Shown here in pieces: positions 8,545-18,584 of a stretch of 64,000 nucleotides of DNA. The stretch is from Natribaculum luteum (lineage in GTDB: Archaea; Halobacteriota; Halobacteria; Halobacteriales; Natrialbaceae): NCBI RefSeq assembly GCF_023008545.1, contig NZ_CP095398.1, positions 620,001-684,000 of the forward strand, given 5' to 3'. Each line of letters opens with the position of its first letter. Positions within the stretch are counted from its first letter, which is position 1. The position numbers and the translations under genes were made by a program. The notes under the pieces were generated by a model, which searched no databases, was not told the origin of the DNA, and saw only the letters and a list, made by a program, of their open reading frames with translations.

Positions 8545-8987
8545 CCTCGCGTTTCGTCTGTCGCGTCGCTCGTCGTCGCTCGTCGAATCGTAAAACCGGT
8601 TCCGAACCAGTTGCCGAATCACCGTCAGGTGGGCCGAACGTCGCGGGGACCAACCGCGTGTCGACTCTCGCGAGTGGACTCGCGAAATCGGGTAGCGACG
8701 GTGAACGGTCGTCGGGCAACGATGCCCGCGTTCGGAGACCGTTCGGGATTGTCAGAGGCAGGGAACGACCGGGCCACAGTGACCGTCGGTGCTCCCTGAC
8801 TGTCCCGTCTCACCGGACTGTAATAATCTCGTGAGGGTAGTTTCTGAGTCTGAAAAGACGCTGTCGACCGCCCGATATGGAAACACGTCGCAATATACAC
8901 CCCATCGTACCGGCAATCTGTACTCGAGTGCAAATCGTAGCGGAAACCAAAGGTGTATGTTGGTCTCGCCGCTTCAAGTGAAATAGG

Positions 8988-9773
8988 ATGACTGATGTGA
9001 GCGTTATTGGGTGCGGAAACATGGGAGGAGCCCTCCTGAAGGGCCTCTCCAGGGCCGGAAATCACACGCTGACGGCGTGCGATCTGGACCCGGACGCGCT
9101 CGAGTCGGTAGCCGAGTACTGTACGACGACGACGTCGGACCCCGACGTCGCGGCGGAGGCTGACGTCGTGGTCGTCGCCGTCAAGCCCGACATCGTCGGC
9201 GCCGTCCTCGAGGACCTCGACCTGACGGCAGAGCAGACGCTGGTTTCGATCGCCGCGGGCGTCTCGACTGACTACCTCGAGGAGCGAACCGACGCGACGG
9301 TCGTTCGGGTCATGCCGAACCTCGCAGCCGAGACGGGTAACATGGCGGCGGCCGTAACCGAACACAGCGTCGACGACGACGTCAGGGAACTGCTGGACGA
9401 CGTCGGCGAGTTCGTCGAGATCGACGAGGCGCAGATGGACGTCGCGACGGCGGTCAACGGCAGCGGCCCCGCGTTCGTGTTCTATCTCCTGGACGCGATG
9501 AAGCAGGCTGGCGTCGAGGGTGGCCTCGACGACGAACAGGCCGAGACGCTGGCGGCACAGACGTTCAAGGGGGCCGCCGAGACGGTGTTGCGGTCCGACG
9601 AGAGCGTCGACGATCTGATCGACGCAGTCTGTTCACCGAAGGGGACGACCATCGAAGGAATGGAAGTGCTGTGGGACAGCGACGTCGACGAGGTGATCGT
9701 CGACGCGGTAGCCGCCGCCGAAGAGCGTTCGAAGGAACTGTCGACCGACGTCGGGGCCGTCACGCATGAGTAA
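8988..9773 (+). CDS. proC: Pyrroline-5-carboxylate reductase
   Basis: A 261-residue enzyme that reduces delta1-pyrroline-5-carboxylate to L-proline with NAD(P)H. The Rossmann motif is [15 protein letters not shown] at the N-terminus; the P5C-binding C-terminal region has [13 protein letters not shown] and the family signature [12 protein letters not shown] near residues 218-229. It is the first gene of a proC-proB-proA operon; its stop overlaps the proB start (ATGAGTAA), indicating translational coupling. All three steps from glutamate to proline are therefore encoded together. Confidence 0.96.
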   Translation: MTDVSVIGCGNMGGALLKGLSRAGNHTLTACDLDPDALESVAEYCTTTTSDPDVAAEADVVVVAVKPDIVGAVLEDLDLTAEQTLVSIAAGVSTDYLEERTDATVVRVMPNLAAETGNMAAAVTEHSVDDDVRELLDDVGEFVEIDEAQMDVATAVNGSGPAFVFYLLDAMKQAGVEGGLDDEQAETLAAQTFKGAAETVLRSDESVDDLIDAVCSPKGTTIEGMEVLWDSDVDEVIVDAVAAAEERSKELSTDVGAVTHE

Positions 9774-10605
9774 GACGACCGAAATCGAACCCGAGGAAGC
9801 CGAGAAGGCGAGACAGCTCGCGGCCGACGCCGAGCGCGTGATCGTCAAGGCCGGGACGAACTCACTGACCGACGACGAGTCGAACCTCGACGACGGGAAA
9901 CTCGACAAACTCGTCGACGACATCGCCGACCTCCTCGAGCGGGACAAAGACGTGATACTCGTCTCCTCGGGGTCGATCGGTGCAGGCGTGGGACGGATCG
10001 GCTACACCGGCGAGACCGTCGAGGAATCGCAGGCGCTGTCGACCGTCGGCCAGAGTCACCTGATGCGACGCTACACGGAGAGTTTCGAACGCTACGACCA
10101 GAAGGTCGCTCAGCTCTTGCTTACCCAGCACGACCTCGAGAACCCCGAGCGCTTTACGAATCTCCGGAACACGATCGAGACGCTACTCGAGTGGGACGTC
10201 GTCCCGATCATCAACGAAAACGACGCCGTCGCGACCGAGGAGATCCAGATCGGCGACAACGACATGCTCTCGTCGTCGGTCGCCATCGGGATCGACGTCG
10301 ACCTGCTGGTCACACTCACCGACGTCGGCGGGGTGTATACCGGGAATCCGAAAGAAGACCCCGAGGCGGAACGCATCGACGCCGTCGGTCGCAACTACGA
10401 CAAGGTCCAGGCGATCATCGACGAAAGTTCGAGTTCCCAGTTCGGCGGCATCCAGACGAAAGTTCAGGGGGCACGCGACGCAAGCGAGCACGGCATTCCG
10501 GCGATTATCGCCAGATCGACCGAGGACGACATCCTCGAGAAAATCGCTGCTGCCAAACCTGTGGGAACCGTATTCGTCCCCATCAACGGTGTCATCGATG
10601 ACTGA
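9766..10605 (+). CDS. proB: Glutamate 5-kinase
   Basis: A 279-residue amino-acid kinase that phosphorylates glutamate to gamma-glutamyl phosphate. The motifs [12 protein letters not shown] (ATP site), [16 protein letters not shown] and [13 protein letters not shown] (glutamate site) are present, with the late loop [15 protein letters not shown]. The C-terminal PUA domain of E. coli ProB is absent, as is common in archaea. The product is labile, so the tight coupling with proA, whose ATG lies inside the last eight bases of proB, fits channelling of the intermediate. Confidence 0.95.
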   Translation: MSKTTEIEPEEAEKARQLAADAERVIVKAGTNSLTDDESNLDDGKLDKLVDDIADLLERDKDVILVSSGSIGAGVGRIGYTGETVEESQALSTVGQSHLMRRYTESFERYDQKVAQLLLTQHDLENPERFTNLRNTIETLLEWDVVPIINENDAVATEEIQIGDNDMLSSSVAIGIDVDLLVTLTDVGGVYTGNPKEDPEAERIDAVGRNYDKVQAIIDESSSSQFGGIQTKVQGARDASEHGIPAIIARSTEDDILEKIAAAKPVGTVFVPINGVIDD

Positions 10606-11929
10606 GAAAACGACGGAAACCAAAGTCGACGAGGCACAGACCGCAGCACTCGAGCTGGCGAAACTCGACGACGACGAACGAAGCGCAGCCTTGCACGCGA
10701 TCGCCGACGCGATCGACGAGCGCCACGAGGAGATCCTCGAGGCCAACGAGAAAGACGTCACCGAGGGCCAGCGGATGCTCGAGGAAGGCGAGTACACCCA
10801 GGCGCTCGTCGATCGCCTGAAGCTCTCGGAGTCGAAACTCGAGAGCATCACCGAGATGGTCCGGAGCGTCGCTGCCCAGGAGGACCCGCTCGGGAAGACG
10901 CTCACCTCGCGACGGCTCGACGAGGACCTCGAACTGTACAAGATCGCCGTCCCGATCGGCGTCATCGGCACGGTCTTCGAGTCCCGACCCGACGCGTTAG
11001 TCCAGATCGCCGCGCTCAGTCTCAAGTCCGGCAACGCCGTCATTCTGAAAGGCGGCAGCGAGGCGAGCCACTCCAACCGGGTGCTCTACGAGATCATCCG
11101 GGACGCGACCGCCGAGATGCCCGACGGCTGGGCACAGCTCATCGAAGCGCGCGAGGACGTCAACGCCTTGCTCGAGATGGACGACTCGATCGACCTGCTC
11201 ATGCCGCGGGGCAGTTCCGGGTTCGTCAGCTACATCCAGGACAACACGAGCATTCCCGTGCTCGGTCACACCGAGGGCGTATGCCACGTCTACGTCGACG
11301 ACGACGCCGACCTCGAGATGGCAACCGAGATCGCCTACGACGCGAAGGTGCAGTATCCGGCGGTCTGTAACGCCGTCGAGACGCTGCTGGTCCACGAGGA
11401 CGTCGCCGAGGCGTTCCTGCCCGAAATCGCCGCCCGCTACGAGGAGGCGGGCGTCGAGATGCGCGGCGACGAGGCCTCGCGGGGGATCGTCGAGATGGAG
11501 GCGGCGACCGAAGACGACTGGTCGACCGAGTACGGTGACCTGATCCTCTCGATCAAGGTCGTCGACTCGCTCGAGGCCGCCGTCGATCACGTCAACGAGT
11601 ACGGCTCGAAGCACACGGAGTCGATCGTGACCGACGACGCCGACCGGGCCAGTACCTTCATGCGGAGCATCGACTCGGCGAGCGTCTTCCACAACGCCTC
11701 CACGCGCTTTAGCGACGGCTACCGGTTCGGCCTCGGCGCAGAAGTTGGCATCAGTACCGGGAAGATCCACGCCAGAGGACCCGTCGGCCTCGAGGGCCTG
11801 ACGACCTACAAGTACCACCTCGAGGGTGACGGACAGCTCGTCGGGACGTACGCCGGCGAGGACGCCGAGCCCTTCCTCCACGAGGAGTTCGAGGGCGACT
11901 GGAACCCCGGCCACCTGTCCGACGAGTAA
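10598..11929 (+). CDS. proA: Gamma-glutamyl phosphate reductase
   Basis: A 443-residue aldehyde-dehydrogenase-fold enzyme that reduces gamma-glutamyl phosphate to glutamate-5-semialdehyde with NADPH. The nucleophilic cysteine is in [14 protein letters not shown]; upstream are [13 protein letters not shown] and the substrate loop [13 protein letters not shown]. The ATG at 10598 is chosen over the GTG three codons earlier because it gives the usual overlap with the proB stop. It closes the proline operon. Confidence 0.96.
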   Translation: MTEKTTETKVDEAQTAALELAKLDDDERSAALHAIADAIDERHEEILEANEKDVTEGQRMLEEGEYTQALVDRLKLSESKLESITEMVRSVAAQEDPLGKTLTSRRLDEDLELYKIAVPIGVIGTVFESRPDALVQIAALSLKSGNAVILKGGSEASHSNRVLYEIIRDATAEMPDGWAQLIEAREDVNALLEMDDSIDLLMPRGSSGFVSYIQDNTSIPVLGHTEGVCHVYVDDDADLEMATEIAYDAKVQYPAVCNAVETLLVHEDVAEAFLPEIAARYEEAGVEMRGDEASRGIVEMEAATEDDWSTEYGDLILSIKVVDSLEAAVDHVNEYGSKHTESIVTDDADRASTFMRSIDSASVFHNASTRFSDGYRFGLGAEVGISTGKIHARGPVGLEGLTTYKYHLEGDGQLVGTYAGEDAEPFLHEEFEGDWNPGHLSDE

Positions 11930-12009
11930 CGACTGTCGACGGCGATCCGTCGAGCAACCAGTCGTCCTGGAGCGCCGTTCTGGCGTTCAAAGGTGTCTTC
12001 GCACCGGAT

Positions 12010-12333
12010 TTAGCCGAACAGGTCGCCGAGTCCCTCGCCGGAGACCTCCTCTTCTTCCTCCGGTTCCTCTTCCTCCTCGGCTTCTTCCTCCGCCGCTTCT
12101 TCTTCTGCCTCCTCGGCTTCCGCTTCTGCGGGAGCGGCGGGCGCGCCCGCAGCCGGGACGGCGGCGGTCTCGATCGCCTCGTCGATGTCGACGTCCTCGA
12201 GTGCCGCGACGAGCGCCCTCACCCGCGCGTCCTCGACCTCGACGTCCGCCGCCTCGAGTATCTCGGTCACGTTCTCCTCGGTCACGTCTCGATCCGCCTC
12301 GTGTAAGACCATCGCTGCGTATACGTACTCCAT
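12010..12333 (-). CDS. Ribosomal stalk protein P1 (L12-type), orphan copy
   Basis: A 107-residue archaeal P1 (aL12) protein. The N-terminal dimerisation and uL10-binding helices start [20 protein letters not shown], followed by [17 protein letters not shown], an Ala/Glu hinge, and the factor-binding tail ending [10 protein letters not shown]. The ATG at 12333 is fixed by the invariant MEYVYAA start. Haloarchaeal rpl12 normally ends the rpl11-rpl1-rpl10-rpl12 operon; here the gene stands alone between proA and an amidase, and the helix region differs from the usual haloarchaeal sequence as I remember it ([20 protein letters not shown]). It is therefore probably a paralogue, though the rest of the genome is not visible. 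Confidence 0.9.
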   Translation of the reverse strand: MEYVYAAMVLHEADRDVTEENVTEILEAADVEVEDARVRALVAALEDVDIDEAIETAAVPAAGAPAAPAEAEAEEAEEEAAEEEAEEEEEPEEEEEVSGEGLGDLFG

Positions 12334-12545
12334 AGTTCTTCGACCGAATCGATCCGGCGACGACGCGCTCTCGCGCGCCCAACCGCACGGTCGATCCGGC
12401 TCACCGTTCGTCTCCACCGGGGACGTACATAGACCTTCCAGTCCGATCGCCCGGCCGTCGACGTCGGGACTCGTCGTGCCCACGCGGAATCAGCACGTGC
12501 TACACACGACAACACTTACCAACTAGTTCGAGGACATGTCTATTG

Positions 12546-14012
12546 ATGCCATATAGCATGGAGACTGCAACGGCAACAGACCTGGCCGAACGAATCCGAC
12601 GGCGGGACCTCTCCCCGGTCGACGTTGTCGACGCGACGCTCGAGCGCATCGACGACCGCGACGATCTGAACGCGTTCGTGACCGTCCTCGAGGACGACGC
12701 CCGAGAGCGCGCTCGAGAACTCGAGGCGGAACTCGACGATGGCGGGCCGGTCGGTCCCCTCCACGGCGTGCCGATCGCGATCAAGGACCTCTTCGATTTC
12801 AAGGCGGGCGTGCGAAACACGATGGGGTCCGTCCCGTTCGCGGACTTCGTCCCCGAGCAGTCGGCGACGTACGTCGAACGGCTAGAAGCGGCCGGCGCGA
12901 TCGTCGTCGGGAAGACCAACACGCCCGAAATGGGCCACAAGGGGATCACGGACAACGAGGTCGTCGGCCCGACGAGCACCCCGTTCGACCTCGATCGCAA
13001 CGCTGGCGGCTCCTCCGGCGGCTCGGCCGCGGCAGTCGCCGACGGGATGGTACCGATCGCACAGGGGTCGGACGGCGGCGGCTCGATCCGAATTCCGGCG
13101 TCCTTTTGCGGTGTGTACGGATTCAAGGCGTCGTTCGGTCGAGTCGCCCAGGCGATTCGACCCGACGCCTTTCTTTCGCATACGCCGTTCATCCACGCCG
13201 GCCCGCTCACGCGCACCGTCGAAGATGCGGCGCTGATGCTCGAGGCCATGGTTGGACCCCATCCGCGGGATCCACTGAGCATCCCCGACGAGGGGACCGA
13301 CTTCCGGGGCGCGGTCACGCGCGGCATCGACGACTTCGAGATCGCGTACAGTCCCGACTTCGACGTCTTCCCGATCGACGATCGGGTGCGAGACGTCGTC
13401 GACGACGCCGTGAGCGACCTCGAGGCGACCGGTGCGAACGTCGACGAGGTCGAACTCGGACTCGAGGTCGATCACCGCGAACTCGCCGACCTGTGGCTGC
13501 GAGAGATCGGCTCGCTGTATCACTCGGCCGTCGAGGGGTTCAAAGCCGACGGCATGGACCTCCTCGCCGACCATCGCGACGAGTTGACGCGCGAGTTCGC
13601 GTCACTCCTGGAGGACACGGCCGATTTGACGATGCTCGATCTCAAACGCGACGATCACGTCCGGACTCGTATTTACGATCACGTCCAGGACGTCTTCGCG
13701 GAGTACGACCTGCTCGTCACCCCGACGCTCGCGGTGCCGCCCGTCGAGAACGCGGGTCCTGACGAGGGGAGTACGCTCGGTCCGACGGAGATCGACGGGG
13801 AAGACGTCGAGCCGCTGATCGGCTGGTGTCTCACGCATCCGATCAACTTCACCGGCCACCCCGCCGCGTCGGTCCCGGCCGGGCTGACGTCCGACGGGCT
13901 TCCGGTCGGCCTCCAGCTCGTCGGTGACCGGTTCGCTGACGAGGACGTGTTCGCGGCCAGTGGTGCCATCGAACGCGTTCGTCCCTGGGCGGAGACGTAC
14001 CCGCCGCGATGA
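12546..14012 (+). CDS. Amidase (amidase-signature family)
   Basis: A 488-residue amide hydrolase of the GatA/amidase-signature fold. The Ser-cisSer-Lys triad can be read: Lys in GVPIAIKDLFDF, cis-Ser in the GGSSGGSAAAVADG loop, and nucleophile Ser in SDGGGSIRIPASFCG. The C-terminus carries the usual LPVGLQLVGDRFAD. There is no gatB or gatC nearby, so this is probably a stand-alone amidase, not the tRNA amidotransferase. The start is uncertain between ATG 12546 and ATG 12558 (METATATDLAERI), with a weak TTG just before. Confidence 0.88.
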   Translation: MPYSMETATATDLAERIRRRDLSPVDVVDATLERIDDRDDLNAFVTVLEDDARERARELEAELDDGGPVGPLHGVPIAIKDLFDFKAGVRNTMGSVPFADFVPEQSATYVERLEAAGAIVVGKTNTPEMGHKGITDNEVVGPTSTPFDLDRNAGGSSGGSAAAVADGMVPIAQGSDGGGSIRIPASFCGVYGFKASFGRVAQAIRPDAFLSHTPFIHAGPLTRTVEDAALMLEAMVGPHPRDPLSIPDEGTDFRGAVTRGIDDFEIAYSPDFDVFPIDDRVRDVVDDAVSDLEATGANVDEVELGLEVDHRELADLWLREIGSLYHSAVEGFKADGMDLLADHRDELTREFASLLEDTADLTMLDLKRDDHVRTRIYDHVQDVFAEYDLLVTPTLAVPPVENAGPDEGSTLGPTEIDGEDVEPLIGWCLTHPINFTGHPAASVPAGLTSDGLPVGLQLVGDRFADEDVFAASGAIERVRPWAETYPPR

Positions 14013-14056
14013 CCGAACGCGTACACGCCGGCCGACCGTCGGTACTGTAGTGATAT

Positions 14057-14091
14057 CTGGTACCAGCACCCACATACTTATGCGACGTCGC
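14057..14091. promoter_or_regulatory. Two 10-bp palindromes around a TATA-like box
   Basis: CTGGTACCAG (14057-14066) and GCGACGTCGC (14082-14091) are perfect palindromes on either side of a TATA-like ATACTTA (14073-14079), about 30-60 nt before the ATG at 14119. Their placement is that of an operator pair for the following small gene, but in GC-rich DNA one such palindrome can occur by chance. Confidence 0.3.
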
Positions 14092-14118
14092 GTCGATCTG
14101 TCAACCCTGTGAGCCACG

Positions 14119-14463
14119 ATGACAACTGAAACAACCCTGGAACACCACCTCGAGGCGTTCGGCGAACAGGACCTCTCGGCGGTTATGGAAGACTACACCG
14201 ACGAATCGACGATCGTGACCAATCAGGGCGTCTTCCGCGGACTCGAGGAGATCGAAGGGCTATTCGAGAACCTGTTCGCGGAGTTCTCCCAGTCCGGAAC
14301 GACGATGTCCATCGACGAACAGCTCGTCGAAGGCGAATTCGGCTACATCGTCTGGAACGCCGAAACGCCGGAGAACGTCTACGAGTTCGCGACCGACACG
14401 TTCCACATTCCCGACGACGAGATCGTCTTTCAGACGTTCGCCGCAGACATCACGCCGAAGTAG
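14119..14463 (+). CDS. NTF2-like/SnoaL-like small protein
   Basis: A 114-residue protein with the NTF2-like cone fold pattern: an N-terminal helix (LEHHLEAFGEQDLSAVMEDY), then TDESTIVTNQGVFRGLEEIEGLFENL and three beta strands ending in DEIVFQTFAADITPK. The family includes enzymes and stress proteins of unknown substrate. There is no signal peptide. It stands alone, with possible operator palindromes upstream. Function cannot be given from sequence. Confidence 0.75.
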   Translation: MTTETTLEHHLEAFGEQDLSAVMEDYTDESTIVTNQGVFRGLEEIEGLFENLFAEFSQSGTTMSIDEQLVEGEFGYIVWNAETPENVYEFATDTFHIPDDEIVFQTFAADITPK

Positions 14464-14598
14464 CTACCGACGGCAGAAGCGATGTACCTGCCGGTTACTG
14501 CTCGTTCGAATCCCCTGTGGGGGTTTGTCCGTCTCGTTTCGGTGATGGCGTCGCAGGACTCCGAAAACTCGAGGTGGGTGTGAAACAGCCTGGTCTAC

Positions 14599-14643
14599 CT
14601 ATTGCACCTATTCTATCTATTTTATCTATTATATCTATTATAT
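14599..14643. repeat. Five-unit 9-bp tandem repeat (CTATTNTAT)
   Basis: Five consecutive 9-mers (CTATTGCAC, CTATTCTAT, CTATTTTAT, CTATTATAT, CTATTATAT) form an AT-rich island in a 509-bp non-coding gap (14464-14972). The units diverge progressively from left to right, as in slippage-grown repeats. Apart from this I see nothing in the gap. Confidence 0.85.
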
Positions 14644-14972
14644 CTTGGTTGTCGCAGGACGCCCACAAATCCAGGACGGGATCGAAACGGCTGCTGAAGT
14701 CCGTTCGTCGGGATTTCCGGCTGGAAGAATCGGCCGCGTACGATGATAGACGAGTCGACAGTTGGTCTCGCGTCGATGTAGTCACCAGAGACGCCAGGAC
14801 CGATGTCCGCGCACTCGGATCACGCGACCGGCTCGGCCTCGAGGTCGCTCGAGAGAGCTCCGGTCTCGTGGCCCTCAAAAGAGCACGAGCGCTCGTTTGG
14901 AGCTCTCGAGGTCGACGGTTCCGCTCGGTGATGGACGCCGAAACGTCTCGAACGGCCTGAGCCCGGAGTGAT

Positions 14973-15470
14973 TCACGCGGTCACTTCGTCTGCGGCGAAG
15001 TGCTCGCGGAGTTTGTCTTCGTCTTCCGGTGAAAGATTCGTCTCCAGGAGTTCGGGACTGTAGGGTTCGAGTTCGTCGATGACGCGGTCCCGCTGGACGT
15101 CACTCACGAGCATGAACAGCGCAGACTCACCCGGGTCGATCGTCTCGCCGACTTCTTTGATGAACGAATCGTCGATACCGATGTCGGCGAACTTCCCACC
15201 CAACGCGCCGGACACTGCGCCGACTGCCATCCCCAGCACAGGTGCAAGGAAGATTAGCCCGATGAGCAGGCCCCAGAACGCACCGCCGAGGGCGCCCGTA
15301 CCGACGAGACTCTGTGCCTGTTTCACGTTCGTTTTGCCCTCCTCGTCTCGGACCACGACGGCGGCGTCGTCCATCGTGATTAACTCCTGTTTTTGCAATT
15401 CGAAGAGCTTGTCCCGCACCTCGAGTGCGCCGGACTGATTATCGAACGCCAGTACGATGAGTTTCTTCAT
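14973..15470 (-). CDS. DUF1269 family membrane-associated protein
   Basis: A 165-residue protein beginning MKKLIVLAFDNQSGALEVRD, with a central glycine-rich hydrophobic hairpin (LGGAFWGLLIGLIFLAPVL and GMAVGAVSGALGG) and a C-terminal alpha/beta part (SALFMLVSDVQRDRVIDEL). These are the marks of DUF1269 proteins, which are common in stress responses but lack a biochemical role. The start at 15470 (MKKL) is preferred; MPMKKL at 15476 is possible, while the longer frame upstream runs through promoter DNA (ATATAAAATT). It is transcribed towards the 14.6-kb gap. Confidence 0.8.
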   Translation of the reverse strand: MKKLIVLAFDNQSGALEVRDKLFELQKQELITMDDAAVVVRDEEGKTNVKQAQSLVGTGALGGAFWGLLIGLIFLAPVLGMAVGAVSGALGGKFADIGIDDSFIKEVGETIDPGESALFMLVSDVQRDRVIDELEPYSPELLETNLSPEDEDKLREHFAADEVTA

Positions 15471-15570
15471 TGGCATCTCCACGAAAATGCCCACCGAGGA
15501 CTGAAAAGTAGCTTTCTGGTACTGACGGCGAATGTCGTGCCAGTTGATATATAAAATTCTATATAATTGC

Positions 15571-15600
15571 GTGAACCGCCTCGGGATCAAGCCCCGAGAC
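15571..15600 (-). repeat. Solitary right end of a TnpB-type transposon
   Basis: The hairpin CCTCGGG-ATCAAG-CCCCGAG followed (minus strand) by GCGGTTCAC matches, with two changes, the 3' end of the tnpB element at 63746-63775. No tnpB accompanies it here. It lies directly upstream of the promoter of the DUF1269 gene, so it could influence that transcription unit. The remainder of 15601-15753 is non-coding. Confidence 0.65.
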
Positions 15601-15753
15601 ACTCGGCCTGCTTTTTCTGTAGATCGACTCGTGAAGCACAAAAATGAATTCGGAAGCAGCGGCCTGCCGCCCCATCCGACGCGCTAGAACGTGACGATTC
15701 ACTCGGCGAAGAACGAGCCATGATTTACAATCGAGCCGCCCGATATCACGGAT

Positions 15754-16401
15754 ATGAGCCCCTCTCCTCGCCTTCCGGATGCGTTGACCGTCAGCCGATT
15801 TCTCGCCGGACTCGCCGTCGTGCTGGCTACCCTGGCGGCTATCGTCCTCCTGGTTCCTCGCCCGCTGGCTGACGCGTTCTTCGCGGCGTGGGTGCTCTTC
15901 GCCGTCGTCCTCGCTGTGGTCGGGGCGCTTGGCGCATGGACACGCCGGACCGCTCTCGTATGGGTTACAGCGCTACTACTCGCTGGACTGTCCATCGTCG
16001 GGATGTGGTCGCTCGGCCCCTTCGTCGCCCCGGCTTCGCTCGCGCTGCTCGGAGCTGCAGTTGCGTCACTTTGGACGGCTCCCCGACCGGGAGTACACGA
16101 GGCGATTCTCGACAACCCGCCGTCCGTGTTGGAAGCCGTGCTCAAAACGCTGGCAGGTGTGGTCCTCGTGGTGGTGGGTATCGGACTCGTCTACGATGGG
16201 GCGATCGTCAGGGAGCTATTCGCGAGAGGTTGTTCCAGCGAAACGCTTTCCTGTATGCTCGCAGCGACCCGGTGGGATGCTGTTGGCCTCTCACTGCTCG
16301 GGTTGGCAGGGATCGGAAGCGGCGGCTGGTTGGTCTGGAAGCAGGTGGCTATCGGCCGGGTGCTCGCGTCGAACGTGGCCGGATCGGCTTTCCGGGAGTG
16401 A
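15754..16401 (+). CDS. Conserved membrane protein, unknown function
   Basis: A 215-residue protein with about six hydrophobic helices (roughly residues 15-35, 42-63, 67-82, 86-106, 127-147 and 174-194). Two cysteines (FARGCSSETLSCMLAATRW) lie in the loop before the last helix and could form a disulphide outside the cell. No family is recognised and no enzymatic motif is visible. It is a single gene facing the convergent SulP gene. Confidence 0.6.
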   Translation: MSPSPRLPDALTVSRFLAGLAVVLATLAAIVLLVPRPLADAFFAAWVLFAVVLAVVGALGAWTRRTALVWVTALLLAGLSIVGMWSLGPFVAPASLALLGAAVASLWTAPRPGVHEAILDNPPSVLEAVLKTLAGVVLVVVGIGLVYDGAIVRELFARGCSSETLSCMLAATRWDAVGLSLLGLAGIGSGGWLVWKQVAIGRVLASNVAGSAFRE

Positions 16402-16509
16402 TCGACCTGTTGCCGCACAACTCCTCGATGACGTTTCGTGTGTGGAAACAGGAAGCCACTGCCTCATAGAACGAGCGGCGCTAGCCGCGAGTGAGTAGGC
16501 AGAGGTAGG

Positions 16510-18243
16510 TCACGACGACCGCTCCGCTCTCCAGCGATCGATGACGTCGGCGATCGGTTCCTCGGGTTTCACGCCGCCAGTGTTCGCCGCAAGTCCCGTC
16601 GTTTCGAGCATCTGCACAACCTCGGAATCTGCCCCCGCAAAACGGAGGTCGATTCCGCGTGAGTCGAGTTTCTGTTGCAGTTCCTCCAACATCTGTGCGG
16701 CCTCGAAGTCGACCGTTGGCGACGATGTGAGATCGAAGACGACCAGTTCGACGTCGGCGTCGCGTTTTGCGAGCCGATCGAGGAGGTCGGTCCGAACCGT
16801 TTCCGCGTTCGCGTAGAACAGCTCGGCTTCGACACGGTAGACGAACGCGTCACTGCTGGTCGTCGCCGCCGGGTACAGGTCGAGAGCGACGAAATGGTCC
16901 GTCCCGCCGATTTGACCGAGTTCGTGTGTCGACGGACGGCTGACTCGAGAAATCGCGACCAGCAACGAGAGGACGACGCCGACGAAGACACCCCAGAGCA
17001 TCCCGACCGTGAGGACTCCGAGCAGGGCCGACATCGCGATGGCGAACTCGCTCTTGCTCACGTGGTACAGTTGGCGGAGTGCGCTCGTGTCGATAAGGCC
17101 CGTGACGGCGACGATAACGATCGCTGCGAGAATCGTTTCTGGGAGATTCGTGAACACGCCGGTGAGAAAGAGCAAGACGACGACGAGAACGAGCGCGACG
17201 ACGGCGTTCGTGAGTTGAGTCTTGCCGCCGACGGCGTCGTTGAGTGCCGACCGAGACATGCTGCCACCGACAGCGAATCCGCCACCGAGACCAGCAGCGA
17301 GGTTGGCGACGCCATCGGCCAGCAGCTCCTGATTCGCATCGGTTCGATAGTCGTGGCGTCTGGCGAACGTCTCGACTGCACCGATACCCTGGACGTACGA
17401 GAGAAGGAACAACGCGGCGGCGACGGGGACGAGAGAAGCCAGTGTCGAAATACTGGGAATCGCCGGAACCGTCAACGTGGGGAGACCGCTCGGAATCGAC
17501 CCGACGATGTCGACACCGCGGGCCTGGAGATTCGTAATCGACATGAGCACGATCGAGAGAACGACGACGACGAGTGCGTTCGGTGCACGTGGCAAGTACC
17601 GTTCTCCGAGCACGAGCAACACGATGCCAGCACCGCCGACGGCCAGCGTCTCGGGGTTCGTCTCAGCAAAATGGGTTCCGACGTACCATATTCGCCCGAA
17701 GAACGTTTGTCCGAAGAAGGTGTCCGACGTGCTGCTCTCGATGCCGAACAGTTTCCCAAGTTGCGTTGACATTATATACAGCGCCGCTCCGGCGGAAAAC
17801 CCCGTAAGCACCGATCCCGAGATGAAGTGGACGAGAAATCCTAACCGAAATGCCCACGCGATAACTGCGAAGACACCGACGAGGATCGTCGTCACGATGA
17901 CAAGTGACGCGTACGAGGCGGTGTTCCCGCCAGCGACTGCCCCGACACCACTCTCGAGCAGGATCGCCAGCGCCGAGGTCGGTCCGACGATGACTTGCCG
18001 AGAAGTGCCAAGAAAAAAGTAGACGGTGACGGCCAGCAACCCGGCGTACAAACCGGTCTCCGGTGGCAAGTTCGCCAGCGACGCGTACGCCAACCCCTCG
18101 GGAACGACTGACGCTGCGACGGTGATTCCCGCGACGACGTCCAGACGGAGCCACGACGTGTCGTACCGCGGAAGCCACTTCAGCACCGGCAGAACCGACG
18201 AAAATCGTCGGCTGATTCGTTCTTTGAGGCGTTCTGTTGACAT
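16510..18243 (-). CDS. SulP family sulfate permease with STAS domain
   Basis: A 577-residue SLC26/SulP anion transporter. The N-terminal signature AGITVAASVVPEGLAYASLA leads into about 12-14 membrane helices (residues 30-430), with the SulP motif VGGSMSRSALNDAVGGKTQ in the middle. A cytoplasmic STAS domain spans about residues 450-560 (VELVVFDLTSSPTVDFEAAQML). Substrate is likely sulfate or bicarbonate; the sequence does not decide. A short secreted ORF ends 6 nt before its start codon, so they may share a message. Confidence 0.92.
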   Translation of the reverse strand: MSTERLKERISRRFSSVLPVLKWLPRYDTSWLRLDVVAGITVAASVVPEGLAYASLANLPPETGLYAGLLAVTVYFFLGTSRQVIVGPTSALAILLESGVGAVAGGNTASYASLVIVTTILVGVFAVIAWAFRLGFLVHFISGSVLTGFSAGAALYIMSTQLGKLFGIESSTSDTFFGQTFFGRIWYVGTHFAETNPETLAVGGAGIVLLVLGERYLPRAPNALVVVVLSIVLMSITNLQARGVDIVGSIPSGLPTLTVPAIPSISTLASLVPVAAALFLLSYVQGIGAVETFARRHDYRTDANQELLADGVANLAAGLGGGFAVGGSMSRSALNDAVGGKTQLTNAVVALVLVVVLLFLTGVFTNLPETILAAIVIVAVTGLIDTSALRQLYHVSKSEFAIAMSALLGVLTVGMLWGVFVGVVLSLLVAISRVSRPSTHELGQIGGTDHFVALDLYPAATTSSDAFVYRVEAELFYANAETVRTDLLDRLAKRDADVELVVFDLTSSPTVDFEAAQMLEELQQKLDSRGIDLRFAGADSEVVQMLETTGLAANTGGVKPEEPIADVIDRWRAERSS

Positions 18244-18249
18244 CGAAAT

Positions 18250-18435
18250 TCACCACCTGGTCGTGGTAACTATCGCTGTTGGTGGGTGTTGCTGTTGGTG
18301 GGTGTTCTGGCCTGGGACGTCTCCGTGGGCGCTGGCACTATCGGCGCTCATCGCCAGTAATCCGGCGACGCCCGTCCCTCGAAGCACGGATCGGCGTGTT
18401 GCCTGCCGGCAATTCCGATTCAGCAGTCGTGTCAT
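18250..18435 (-). CDS. Small twin-arginine-signal peptide protein
   Basis: A 61-residue frame starting at the ATG at 18435, with a convincing Tat signal (ATRRSVLRGTGVAGLLAMSA) and a short His/Gln-rich mature part (HGDVPGQNTHQQQHPP). It ends 6 nt upstream of the SulP start, suggesting co-expression. The histidines could bind metal, but that is speculation. ATG at 18444 is an alternative start. No family recognised. Confidence 0.45.
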   Translation of the reverse strand: MTRLLNRNCRQATRRSVLRGTGVAGLLAMSADSASAHGDVPGQNTHQQQHPPTAIVTTTRW

Positions 18436-18521
18436 GTGTCTCATCACATGCGCTCGTACTTTTTGAGTGTCCAGCGCCAACCGTTGGGTCCGACTCGAAC
18501 AACCGTACATTACCGTCTCAT

Positions 18522-18584
18522 TTGACCTCCTCCCCCGCGTGAACGCGGTGGAATCCCGAGCGTTGGGATATTAGGGTTTGCGCG
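18522..18584 (-). ncRNA. Right end / guide-RNA scaffold region of TnpB element 1
   Basis: Immediately 3' of tnpB the minus strand reads through AATATCCCAACGCTCGGGATT and a CCACCGCGTTCACGCGG hairpin to the end GGAGGAGGTCAA. IS200/IS605-group elements encode the TnpB guide (omega/reRNA) from the 3' part of tnpB into the right end, so this stretch should contain the scaffold. The block AATCCCGAGCG...TTGGGATATT recurs at the solitary end at 44.9 kb. Confidence 0.6.

Noticed and set aside
8545-8987. Possible gene between the small membrane protein and proC
   Set aside because: Frames on both strands are Arg/Ser-rich with no start, motif or promoter support.
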